Assembly: GCF_002890915.1 (NCBI RefSeq)
Contig: NZ_POUT01000003.1
Span: forward strand, 310,001-374,000
DNA length: 64,000 nucleotides
Direction: 5' to 3'
Source of the DNA: Stutzerimonas stutzeri
Lineage (GTDB): Bacteria > Pseudomonadota > Gammaproteobacteria > Pseudomonadales > Pseudomonadaceae
A program made the translations under genes and the position numbers. This document shows positions 53,862 through 64,000 of this stretch, piece by piece. Position 1 is the stretch's first letter, and the number at the start of each line of letters is the position of its first letter. Under the pieces are notes generated by a model. That model saw only the letters and a list, made by a program, of their open reading frames with translations, was not told where the DNA came from and did not search any database.

Positions 53862-53938
53862 GTAGGAGCCCGGGGACGCGCCGAGTCCTTGCCGGCGATC
53901 AGCGGCGTGCGGCGGATCGCCAGCAAGCTGGCTCCTGC
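53862..53938. repeat. GTAGGAG-type palindromic repeat
   Basis: Outer arms GTAGGAGCC and GGCTCCTGC flank inner arms TTGCCGGCGATC and GATCGCCAGCAA. It fills the gap between the RidA gene and the convergent AraC gene. Confidence 0.82.
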
Positions 53939-53956
53939 AAATCCCCGGGCGGTACC

Positions 53957-54730
53957 TCATCTGAAGAACTGGCTCGGCGTCGTGCCGAACTGTTTCTTGA
54001 ACATGGTGGCGAACGCACTCGGGCTGTCGTAGCCCAGGGCGCCCGCGACGTCGATGATCCGCTCCCCCACGGCGATGCGTTCCAGTGCCAGGAGCAGCCG
54101 GGCCTGCTGGCGCCAGCGGCCGAAGGTCATGCCGGTTTCCTTGCGGAACAGCCGCTGGATGGTCTTTTCATCGAGGTTCAGCCGCTCGCTCCAGTCCGCC
54201 AGCGTCGAGCCGTCGCCCGGATCGTTCTGCAAGGTCGAGCAGATCGTGCCGATCCGTCGATCGGCCGGCTGCGGCAGTTGCAGGGGCAAGGCCGGCAGGA
54301 GGCTGAGCTCGTCGAGGATCAGGCGCATGATCCTGGCCTCGCGCGAGTCGGGGGCGTAGGGCGCCCTGATGCCGATGGAGCTCTTGATCAGCTCGCTCAG
54401 CAGCGCGGAAATGCTCACGGCCCGGGTCTCGTGCGGCAGGTGCGGAACCGCGTCGGTGCGCACGAAGACGCTGCGCATCTTCAGCGAACCCACGCAGCGA
54501 ATCGAGTGGACCTGCCCGCAGGGCATCCAGATGCCCCGGCTGGGCGGCACGGTCCACTGGCTCGATGCGGTGTGCACCACCATCACGCCTTCGATGGCGT
54601 AGATCAGCTGATGCTTGGCGTGGCAGTGCGGTTCGATGAACCAGCCTTCCGGGTAGTCGGTCGCGCTGCTCACGACGGCCCAGGGTGCTTCGTCCACTTC
54701 CGCCAGCAGTTTTTCCAATGGTCTGGGCAT
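53957..54730 (-). CDS. AraC-family transcriptional regulator
   Basis: 257 residues. A cupin-type sensing domain (EPHCHAKHQLIYAIEGVMVV) is followed by two AraC helix-turn-helix motifs (LADWSERLNLDEKTIQRLFR and DVAGALGYDSPSAFATMFKK). Divergent from the MFS gene, which it probably controls; the 213-base gap is the expected operator region, though I can name no site. Confidence 0.92.
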   Translation of the reverse strand: MPRPLEKLLAEVDEAPWAVVSSATDYPEGWFIEPHCHAKHQLIYAIEGVMVVHTASSQWTVPPSRGIWMPCGQVHSIRCVGSLKMRSVFVRTDAVPHLPHETRAVSISALLSELIKSSIGIRAPYAPDSREARIMRLILDELSLLPALPLQLPQPADRRIGTICSTLQNDPGDGSTLADWSERLNLDEKTIQRLFRKETGMTFGRWRQQARLLLALERIAVGERIIDVAGALGYDSPSAFATMFKKQFGTTPSQFFR

Positions 54731-54943
54731 GATTTCCTTTTTCGCGAGGGTGTCTGCCTAAATCGAGCGAGACAGGCAATTTACCGGGTGCCTAGGATAG
54801 CGCCAGCGCTCAGACGGCACCTGCGAAGGCGGTCGAGCCATTGGTTGTTCCCATGTCCGGTCGTTTCAGCGACGCGTGCAGCCCCGAGCGCTGCCGCTCG
54901 CTGATCGACCCGGCGCCCCTCTTGCCTGTGCGGATGACATGCG

Positions 54944-56155
54944 ATGTCCAGCAGTACCACCCCTTCGGTGACCGCCTCGGTCGCCAGCCAAGCCAGCCCC
55001 CTGGTGATGCGCGTGATCGGCGCCTGCGCCCTGGCGCACCTGATCAATGACCTGATCCAGGCGGTGCTGCCGTCGATCTATCCCGTGCTCAAGGCCAACT
55101 ACGGCCTGAGCTTCACCCAGGTGGGCCTGATCACGCTGACGTTCCAGCTCACCGCCTCGCTGCTGCAGCCCTGGGTCGGTTACCACACCGACCGCCATCC
55201 CAAGCCCTGGTTGCTGCCCGCCGGCATGCTCTGCACCCTGATCGGCATCCTGCTGCTGGCCTTCGTCGGCTCCTTCGCCGCCATCCTCATGGCCTCGGCC
55301 CTGGTGGGGATCGGCTCCTCGACCTTCCACCCGGAGACCTCGCGCGTGGCACGCCTGGCCTCGGGTGGCCGCTATGGCCTGGCGCAGTCGACCTTCCAGG
55401 TCGGCGGCAACGCCGGCAGCGCCTTCGGCCCGCTGCTGGCGGCGGCCATTGTCATTCCCTACGGGCAGGGCAGCGTCGCCTGGTTCGGCCTGTTCGCGGT
55501 GTTCGCGATCGGGGTGCTCTACGGCCTGAGCCGCTGGTATCGCAACCACCTGAGCCTGTTCCGGCTCAAGCAGGGCGGCCAGGCCACCCATGGGCTTTCC
55601 AAGGGACGGGTGCGCTTCGCCCTGGTGATACTGGCGCTGCTGGTGTTCTCCAAGTATTTCTACATGGCCAGCTTCACCAGCTACTTCACCTTCTACCTGA
55701 TCGAGAAGTTCGGCCTGTCGGTGGCCAACTCCCAGCTCTACCTGTTCCTGTTCCTCGGCGCCGTCGCGGCGGGCACCTTCTTCGGCGGCCCCATCGGCGA
55801 CAGGATCGGCCGCAAGAAGGTGATCTGGTTTTCCATCCTCGGCGTCGCGCCCTTCACGCTGACGCTGCCCTACGTCGATCTGTTCTGGACCGGCATCCTG
55901 AGCATGGTCATCGGTTTCGTGCTCGCCTCGGCGTTCTCCGCCATCGTGGTCTTCGCCCAGGAACTGGTGCCAGGCAACGTCGGCATGATCGCCGGGGTCT
56001 TCTTCGGCCTGATGTTCGGCTTCGGCGGTATCGGCGCCGCGCTGCTCGGCCACCTGGCGGATCTCCACGGCATCGAGTACGTGTACCGGCTGTGCGCCTA
56101 CCTGCCGCTGCTCGGCATCCTGACGATCCTGCTGCCTTCCACCGGGCGCGCCTGA
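54944..56155 (+). CDS. MFS transporter of the fosmidomycin-resistance (Fsr) type
   Basis: 403 residues with twelve membrane segments. Motifs HLINDLIQAVLPSIYPVLK, FHPETSRVARLASGGRYGLAQS and GPIGDRIGRKKVIW place it in the Fsr group of MFS exporters. Actual drug or substrate unknown. Convergent with nifA. Confidence 0.88.
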   Translation: MSSSTTPSVTASVASQASPLVMRVIGACALAHLINDLIQAVLPSIYPVLKANYGLSFTQVGLITLTFQLTASLLQPWVGYHTDRHPKPWLLPAGMLCTLIGILLLAFVGSFAAILMASALVGIGSSTFHPETSRVARLASGGRYGLAQSTFQVGGNAGSAFGPLLAAAIVIPYGQGSVAWFGLFAVFAIGVLYGLSRWYRNHLSLFRLKQGGQATHGLSKGRVRFALVILALLVFSKYFYMASFTSYFTFYLIEKFGLSVANSQLYLFLFLGAVAAGTFFGGPIGDRIGRKKVIWFSILGVAPFTLTLPYVDLFWTGILSMVIGFVLASAFSAIVVFAQELVPGNVGMIAGVFFGLMFGFGGIGAALLGHLADLHGIEYVYRLCAYLPLLGILTILLPSTGRA

Positions 56156-56179
56156 GGCGTTGTGTCGGCAATCCCGCTC

Positions 56180-56205
56180 GCTTCGGCAGGGCTGAGCGCC
56201 GAAGC
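56180..56205. terminator. Hairpin between the convergent MFS and nifA genes
   Basis: Eight-base arms GCTTCGGC and GCCGAAGC with a 10-base loop lie between the two stop codons. There is no strong T tract on either side, so terminator function is uncertain. Confidence 0.45.
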
Positions 56206-56207
56206 CT

Positions 56208-57773
<1,566 letters not shown>

Positions 57774-57786
57774 GCGGCTCCCCCTG

Positions 57787-59616
<1,830 letters not shown>

Positions 59617-59631
59617 TCATTCATTGATCTG

Positions 59632-59645
59632 CATCAACGAATTCC
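59632..59645. promoter_or_regulatory. Possible IHF site
   Basis: CATCAACGAATTC is close to the IHF consensus WATCAANNNNTTR, with a mismatch at each end, in a locally A/T-rich stretch between the activator sites and the rnfA promoter, where IHF usually bends nif promoters. Confidence 0.4.
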
Positions 59646-59681
59646 GGGCTCTTTGGGCGCCGTCGGCGCTCTGGCTGGGCG

Positions 59682-59697
59682 TGGCATGCTTGATGCA
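59682..59697 (+). promoter_or_regulatory. Sigma-54 promoter of the rnf1 operon
   Basis: TGGCATGCTTGATGCA has GG at 59683-59684 and GC at 59695-59696, exactly ten bases apart, matching the -24/-12 pattern. Transcription would start near 59708, about 56 bases before rnfA. Confidence 0.85.
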
Positions 59698-59763
59698 AAA
59701 CCCCTCGCAACGAGGCCTTTGCCCGACAACGGTGCAAGCGCTGCCAATAGGCTGGGAGGGGTT

Positions 59764-60336
59764 ATGGAATATGCGCTGTTTCTGATCGGCACCGTGCTGG
59801 TCAACAACGTGGTGCTGGTCTACTTCCTCGGCCTGTGCCCGTTCATGGGCGTCTCCGGCAAGCTCGACCCCTCGCTGGGCATGGGCCTGGCGACGACCCT
59901 GGTGATGACCCTGGGCGGCATCAGCAGCTGGCTGCTCGAACACTACGTGCTGCAGCCGCTGGGCATCGGCTTTTTGCGCATCCTCTCCTACATCCTGGTG
60001 ATCGCCGGCCTGGTGCAGCTGATCGAGATGATCATCCGCAAGGTCAGCCCGCCGCTGTATCGCTCGCTGGGTATCTACCTGCCGCTGATCACCACCAACT
60101 GCGCCGTGCTGGGCGTGCCGCTGATCAGCGTGCGCGAAGGCCACGGGCTGGCCGAGGCGGGGCTGTTCGGCCTGGGTTCGGCGCTGGGCTTCACCCTGGT
60201 CATGGTGATCTTCGCCGGTTTGCGCGAACGCCTGGCGCTGGCCAGCGTGCCGGCGGCCTTCGCCGGCGCGCCGATCGCTTTCGTCACCGCCGGGTTGCTG
60301 GCGATGGCTTTCATGGGCTTCGCCGGCCTGATCTGA
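59764..60336 (+). CDS. rnfA: RnfA, membrane subunit of the Rnf complex
   Basis: 190 residues, six membrane segments, starting [23 protein letters not shown] with GGGAGG upstream. Conserved [16 protein letters not shown] and the paired [11 protein letters not shown] are typical for RnfA/NqrE. First gene of the nif-linked Rnf1 complex, which uses ion motive force to reduce ferredoxin for nitrogenase. The frame open from 59476 crosses the promoter and is not coding. Confidence 0.96.
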   Translation: MEYALFLIGTVLVNNVVLVYFLGLCPFMGVSGKLDPSLGMGLATTLVMTLGGISSWLLEHYVLQPLGIGFLRILSYILVIAGLVQLIEMIIRKVSPPLYRSLGIYLPLITTNCAVLGVPLISVREGHGLAEAGLFGLGSALGFTLVMVIFAGLRERLALASVPAAFAGAPIAFVTAGLLAMAFMGFAGLI

Positions 60337-60373
60337 AACGCACGCCGCCGGCGAGGCTGGCGAAGGAGGAGCA

Positions 60374-60898
60374 ATGCTGGGCGCAATTCTGGTTCTTGCA
60401 CTGATGGGCCTGCTGCTGGGCGGCGGCCTCGGCCTGGCGGCGCGCTACCTGGCGGTTTCGCAGGAGAACCCGCTGATCAAGGAAATCGAGGCGCTGCTGC
60501 CCGGCAGCCAGTGCGGGCAATGCGGCTACCCGGGGTGCAGTGCGGCGGCCGACGCCCTGGTCGAGGGCAGCGCCGCGGTCACCTGCTGCCCGCCCGGCGG
60601 GGCCGCGCTGGCCGAGCGCCTGGCCGAACTGCTCGGCGTGCCGCTGGACGCCAGTGCGCTCGCCGCGCCCATGCTGGCGCGCATCGACGCGGCCGAGTGC
60701 ACCGGCTGCACGCGCTGTTTCCGCGCCTGCCCGACCGACGCCATCGTCGGCGCCAACGGGCAGATCCATTGCGTGCTGAGCAACGCCTGCACCGGCTGCA
60801 GCAAATGCCTGGAGGCCTGCCCGGAGGACTGCATCGCCCTCGCGCCCCAGGCGCCGACGCTGGACCACTGGCGCTGGGCCAAACCCAGGGCCGCCTGA
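60374..60898 (+). CDS. rnfB: RnfB, Fe-S subunit of the Rnf complex
   Basis: 174 residues. An N-terminal membrane helix is followed by the cluster site C47-x2-C50-x4-C55 with a later Cys, and two [4Fe-4S] ferredoxin motifs, CTGCTRCFRACP (109-120) and CTGCSKCLEACP (139-150). It is the likely entry or exit point for ferredoxin electrons. AAGGAGGAG precedes the ATG. Confidence 0.95.
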   Translation: MLGAILVLALMGLLLGGGLGLAARYLAVSQENPLIKEIEALLPGSQCGQCGYPGCSAAADALVEGSAAVTCCPPGGAALAERLAELLGVPLDASALAAPMLARIDAAECTGCTRCFRACPTDAIVGANGQIHCVLSNACTGCSKCLEACPEDCIALAPQAPTLDHWRWAKPRAA

Positions 60899-60940
60899 TT
60901 TCGCCTGATGAACAGGGGCGTCAGACCCCGGGAGTCGACA

Positions 60941-62404
60941 ATGTTCAACCTCGCGCATTTTCGCGGCGGCATCCATCCCGCCGCCCACAAGGACCGCTCG
61001 GCTGCCCTCGGCATCGCCGTGCAGCCGCTGCCGCCGCGCCTGTACCTGCCGTTGCGCCAGCATGCCGGGGCCGAGGCCTTGCCGCTGGTGAAGGCGGGCG
61101 AGCGGGTGCTCAAGGGCCAGCTGCTGGCCGGCTCGCCCACCGAGCTCTCGGCGCCGATCCATGCGCCGAGTTCCGGGCGCATCCTCTCGATCGGACCGAT
61201 CGACGCGCCGCATCCGTCCGGGCTCAAGGTCAACGGCATGGTCCTCGAATGCGATGGCGAGGAGCGCTGGATCGAGCTGGACGTACCGGCCGACCCCTTC
61301 GCCGAGGACCCGCAGCGGCTCGCACAGCGCGTCGCCGATGCCGGCGTGGTCGGGCTCGGCGGGGCGATCTTCCCGGCCGCGGTGAAGCTCAAGCAGGGCG
61401 CCCGGCACGAGATCAAGACCGTGCTGGTCAACGGCAGCGAATGCGAGCCGTACCTGAGCTGCGACGACCGGCTGATGCGCGAGCGCGCCGAGGCGGTGGT
61501 CGACGGTGCGCGGCTGATCCAGCACATCCTGCGTGCCTACAGCATCGTCATCGCCATCGAGGACAACAAGCCGGCGGCGCTGGCGGCCATGCGTGCGGCG
61601 AGCGAACCCTACGGCGCCATCGAGGTGGTGGCGGTGCCGGCGCTCTACCCGATGGGCTCGGCCAAGCAGCTGATCCGCCAGGTCACCGGCCGCGAGGTGC
61701 CGGCCGGCGGGCGCAGTACCGACGTCGGCGTGCTGGTACACAACGCCGGCACGGTGTATGCGATCCAGCAGGCGCTGCGCCACGGCCGCCCGCTGATCTC
61801 GCGGGTGGTGACGGTGGCCGGCGGCTGCGTGAGCAACCCGCGCAACGTCGAGACCCTGATCGGCACCCCGGTGCAGGCGCTGTTCGACAGTTGTGGCGGG
61901 CTGCTGCGCGAGCCGCAGCAACTGCTGCTCGGCGGGCCGATGATGGGCATGCTGCTGCCATCCACGGCGGTGCCGGTGATCAAGGGTGCCACCGGGCTGC
62001 TGGCGCTCGACCACGGCGAAGTGCCGCGCAGCGACAGCGCGCCGTGCATCCGCTGCGCGCGCTGCGTCGATGCCTGCCCGATGGGCCTGGCGCCGCTGGA
62101 GATGGCCGCGCGCACCCGCGTCGACGATTTCGACGGTGCCAGCGAATACGGCCTGCGCGACTGCATCCTCTGCGGCTGCTGCGCCTACGTCTGTCCCTCG
62201 CACATCCCGCTGGTGCAGTACTTCCAGTACGCCGTCGGCCAGCAGGACGAGCGCCGCAGCGCTGCGCGCAAGAACGATTACGTCAAGCAGCTTGCCGAGG
62301 CGCGGGCGGCGCGCCTGGCCGAGGAGGAAGCGGCCAAGGCGGCGGCCAAGGCGGCGAAGAAACGCAAGACGGCGGCGCCGGCCGCCAGCGAGGTATCGCC
62401 ATGA
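60941..62404 (+). CDS. rnfC: RnfC, NADH-binding Fe-S subunit of the Rnf complex
   Basis: 487 residues from the ATG at 60941 (MFNLAHFRGGIHPAAHKD); an ATG at 60908 would add 11 residues. The NADH/FMN-binding core includes NGSECEPYLSCDDRLM, and the two cluster motifs CIRCARCVDACP (about 369) and CILCGCCAYVCP (about 407) follow. The C-terminus is a short Ala/Lys-rich coil, shorter than the repeat tail of enterobacterial RsxC. The stop overlaps rnfD. Confidence 0.95.
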   Translation: MFNLAHFRGGIHPAAHKDRSAALGIAVQPLPPRLYLPLRQHAGAEALPLVKAGERVLKGQLLAGSPTELSAPIHAPSSGRILSIGPIDAPHPSGLKVNGMVLECDGEERWIELDVPADPFAEDPQRLAQRVADAGVVGLGGAIFPAAVKLKQGARHEIKTVLVNGSECEPYLSCDDRLMRERAEAVVDGARLIQHILRAYSIVIAIEDNKPAALAAMRAASEPYGAIEVVAVPALYPMGSAKQLIRQVTGREVPAGGRSTDVGVLVHNAGTVYAIQQALRHGRPLISRVVTVAGGCVSNPRNVETLIGTPVQALFDSCGGLLREPQQLLLGGPMMGMLLPSTAVPVIKGATGLLALDHGEVPRSDSAPCIRCARCVDACPMGLAPLEMAARTRVDDFDGASEYGLRDCILCGCCAYVCPSHIPLVQYFQYAVGQQDERRSAARKNDYVKQLAEARAARLAEEEAAKAAAKAAKKRKTAAPAASEVSP

Positions 62405-63501
62405 GCGCGCAGGGTATCGCGGCGGGGCCGTTCGCCCATGATCGTTCCTCGGTCGACCGCATCATGCTGCACGTCTGCCTGGCGCTGCTGCCGACGACGG
62501 CCTGGGGCCTGTACCTGTTCGGCTGGCCGGCGATCTACCTGTGGCTGCTGACCTGTGCCAGTGCGGTGGCCTGCGAGGCCGCCTGCCTGTACCTGCTCGG
62601 CCGGCCGCTGCGCCGCCTGCTGGACGGCAGCGCATTGCTCAGCGGCTGGCTGCTGGCGCTGACGTTGCCGCCCTGGGCGCCCTGGTGGATCGCCGTCGGT
62701 GGCAGCGTCTTCGCCATCGGCATCGGCAAGCAACTGTATGGTGGCGTCGGGCAGAACGTGTTCAACCCGGCGATGCTGGCGCGGGTGGCGCTGCTGATCG
62801 CCTTTCCGCTGCAGATGACCACCTGGGCCTTGCCCCTGCCGCTGGGTACGGAGGGCGCGCCTGGCTGGCTCGAAGGCCTGCGCATCACCTTCGCCGGCGG
62901 GGCGCTGGCCGATGGCCTGAGCGGCGCCACCGCGCTGGGCCACCTGCAGACCGAGCTGACCCTGGGGCACAGTGCCGCGCAGATCCTCGACGGGCATTTC
63001 GCCCTGCTGCCGGCCTTTCTCGGCTACAGCGGCGGCAGCCTCGGCGAGACCTCGGAGCTGCTGATCCTGCTCGGCGGGCTCTGGCTGCTGGCGCTGCGCA
63101 TCATCCACTGGGAGATCCCGCTGGGCATGCTGCTGACGGTGGGCGCGCTGGCGGCGCTGGCGCACCAGATCGACCCGCAGGTTCATGGCGGCGGGCTGTT
63201 CCACCTGACCTCGGGCGGCTTGCTGCTCGGCGCGTTGTTCATCGCCACCGACCCGGTGACCTCGCCGATCAGCCGCAGTGGCCGGCTGATCTTCGCCATC
63301 GGTTGCGGCGCGCTGGTCTTCGTCATCCGCAGCTGGGGCAATTTCCCCGAAGCCGTGGCGTTCGCCGTGTTGCTCATGAACGCCCTGGTGCCGCTGATCG
63401 ACCGCGTCTGCCGGCCGCGCGCCTATGGCCGCAACGCGCGCGGCAAGCCGCTGGTGGCGGCGAAGTGGACCCGCCAGGTGAAGGAGGTCGACAAGGTATG
63501 A
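62401..63501 (+). CDS. rnfD: RnfD, FMN-carrying membrane subunit of the Rnf complex
   Basis: 366 residues, integral membrane. The covalent FMN attachment motif is SGATALG with Thr177 as the expected acceptor. Further family marks are GKQLYGGVGQNVFNPAMLARV and GGLFHLTSGGLLLGALFIATDPVTSP-type segments. The start overlaps the rnfC stop and the end overlaps rnfG. Confidence 0.95.
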   Translation: MSAQGIAAGPFAHDRSSVDRIMLHVCLALLPTTAWGLYLFGWPAIYLWLLTCASAVACEAACLYLLGRPLRRLLDGSALLSGWLLALTLPPWAPWWIAVGGSVFAIGIGKQLYGGVGQNVFNPAMLARVALLIAFPLQMTTWALPLPLGTEGAPGWLEGLRITFAGGALADGLSGATALGHLQTELTLGHSAAQILDGHFALLPAFLGYSGGSLGETSELLILLGGLWLLALRIIHWEIPLGMLLTVGALAALAHQIDPQVHGGGLFHLTSGGLLLGALFIATDPVTSPISRSGRLIFAIGCGALVFVIRSWGNFPEAVAFAVLLMNALVPLIDRVCRPRAYGRNARGKPLVAAKWTRQVKEVDKV

Positions 63502-64000
63502 ACGAACTGACCCAGACGCCGCCCGTGGCAGACGGCAACGAACCGCCGCTCACCCGGCCCGGCCTGCTCGAGACCTGGCGCGAGCGGGTTTCCTACCAGG
63601 CGCTGTCGCTGGGCCTGGTCTGCGCCCTGGTGGCCGTGGCGCTGCTGCTCGGCAACCAGCTGACCCACCAGCGGATTGTCGATGCCGAGCTGCAGGACCG
63701 CCTCGCCGTGTTGCGCCAGGTACTGCCGCAGGCGCTCTACGACAACGATCCGCTGGCCGATGCCTTCGACGTCGAGGATGCCGAGCTGGGCCTGATCGAG
63801 GTGTACCCGGCGCGGCGCGCGGGGCAACTGACGGCCACCGCCTTCCAGGTCAGCACCGTCGGCTACGGCGGCCCGATCGTCCAGTTCATCGCCCTCGACA
63901 GCGAAGGCCGCATCCTCGGCGTGCGGGTGCTCAGCCACAAGGAAACCCCCGGCCTGGCGGACAAGATCGAAGTCACCCGCAGCGACTGGATCAAGGCCTT
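63498..64000 (+). CDS. rnfG: RnfG, FMN-carrying periplasmic subunit, 5' part
   Basis: The first 167 codons are present; the gene runs off the right edge. One membrane anchor (about residues 35-52, LSLGLVCALVAVALLLGNQL) is followed by the periplasmic domain with YGGPIVQFIALDSEGRILGV and HKETPGLADKIE. The FMN attachment motif lies beyond the window. ATGA overlap with rnfD. Confidence 0.93.
   Translation, partial: MNELTQTPPVADGNEPPLTRPGLLETWRERVSYQALSLGLVCALVAVALLLGNQLTHQRIVDAELQDRLAVLRQVLPQALYDNDPLADAFDVEDAELGLIEVYPARRAGQLTATAFQVSTVGYGGPIVQFIALDSEGRILGVRVLSHKETPGLADKIEVTRSDWIKA

Overview
The window looks like chromosome of a nitrogen-fixing member of the Pseudomonadaceae, closest in style to the Pseudomonas stutzeri (Stutzerimonas) group or the Azotobacter lineage. 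The reasons are its high GC content, dense operons with ATGA overlaps, a complete nap operon, a Pseudomonas-type aerobic cobalamin operon, and a nif regulatory/nifB/rnf block in the order known from Azotobacter vinelandii and P. stutzeri. No gene in the window gives a species name; the assignment is inference.

Layout. 1-12.5 kb: an MSHA-type (type IVa-like) pilus operon, mshM(partial)-N-E-G-B-A-C-D-O-P-Q, with clearly lower GC from mshA to mshQ and repeats in several gaps. 12.8-14.6 kb: a META lipoprotein, an unknown zinc-motif protein and an exported dienelactone-hydrolase-like protein. 14.9-19.0 kb: periplasmic nitrate reductase napEDABC on the minus strand. 19.3-24.3 kb: an MFS exporter, SprT, two tandem Yip1-family membrane proteins, a DnaJ-like protein and TtcA. 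24.5-26.0 kb: a DAHP synthase gene preceded by two short peptide ORFs rich in Tyr/Phe/Trp and a strong intrinsic terminator, which reads as aromatic-amino-acid attenuation. 26.1-27.9 kb: a Tag-family glycosylase, a DUF2946-like protein and an unknown. 28.3-31.7 kb: cytochrome bd oxidase cydP-A-B-X-ybgE. 31.9-35.4 kb: two NlpC/P60 lipoproteins, NhaD and a metallophosphoesterase.

35.5-47.3 kb: the vitamin B12 locus, a cobalamin riboswitch followed by btuB, a membrane protein, cobO, cobB, bluB, cbiB, cobC, cobQ, cobP, cobT, a cobC-like phosphatase and cobS. 47.5-51.1 kb (minus): nifB-fdxN-nifO-nifQ-rhdN-grx behind a visible sigma-54 promoter and NifA site. 51.3-56.2 kb: a six-gene non-nif block (GFA-like, VOC-like, LysR, RidA, AraC, MFS) separating nifB from nifA. 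56.2-59.3 kb (minus): nifA and nifL. 59.3-59.8 kb: a divergent control region with two sigma-54 promoters and two NifA sites. 59.8 kb to the end: rnfA-B-C-D-G(partial), the Rnf1 electron-transport complex that supplies reductant for nitrogenase.

How it fits together. NifL senses redox and nitrogen status and restrains NifA; NifA with sigma-54 drives nifLA itself, rnf and the nifB operon. NifB makes the FeMo-co precursor and FdxN, NifO, NifQ, RhdN and the CGFS glutaredoxin serve the Fe-S, Mo and S supply. Rnf raises low-potential electrons, and cytochrome bd could protect nitrogenase from oxygen. Short palindromic repeats headed by GTAGG are scattered through the window, mostly just after stop codons, and resemble the REP elements mobilised by RAYT transposases.
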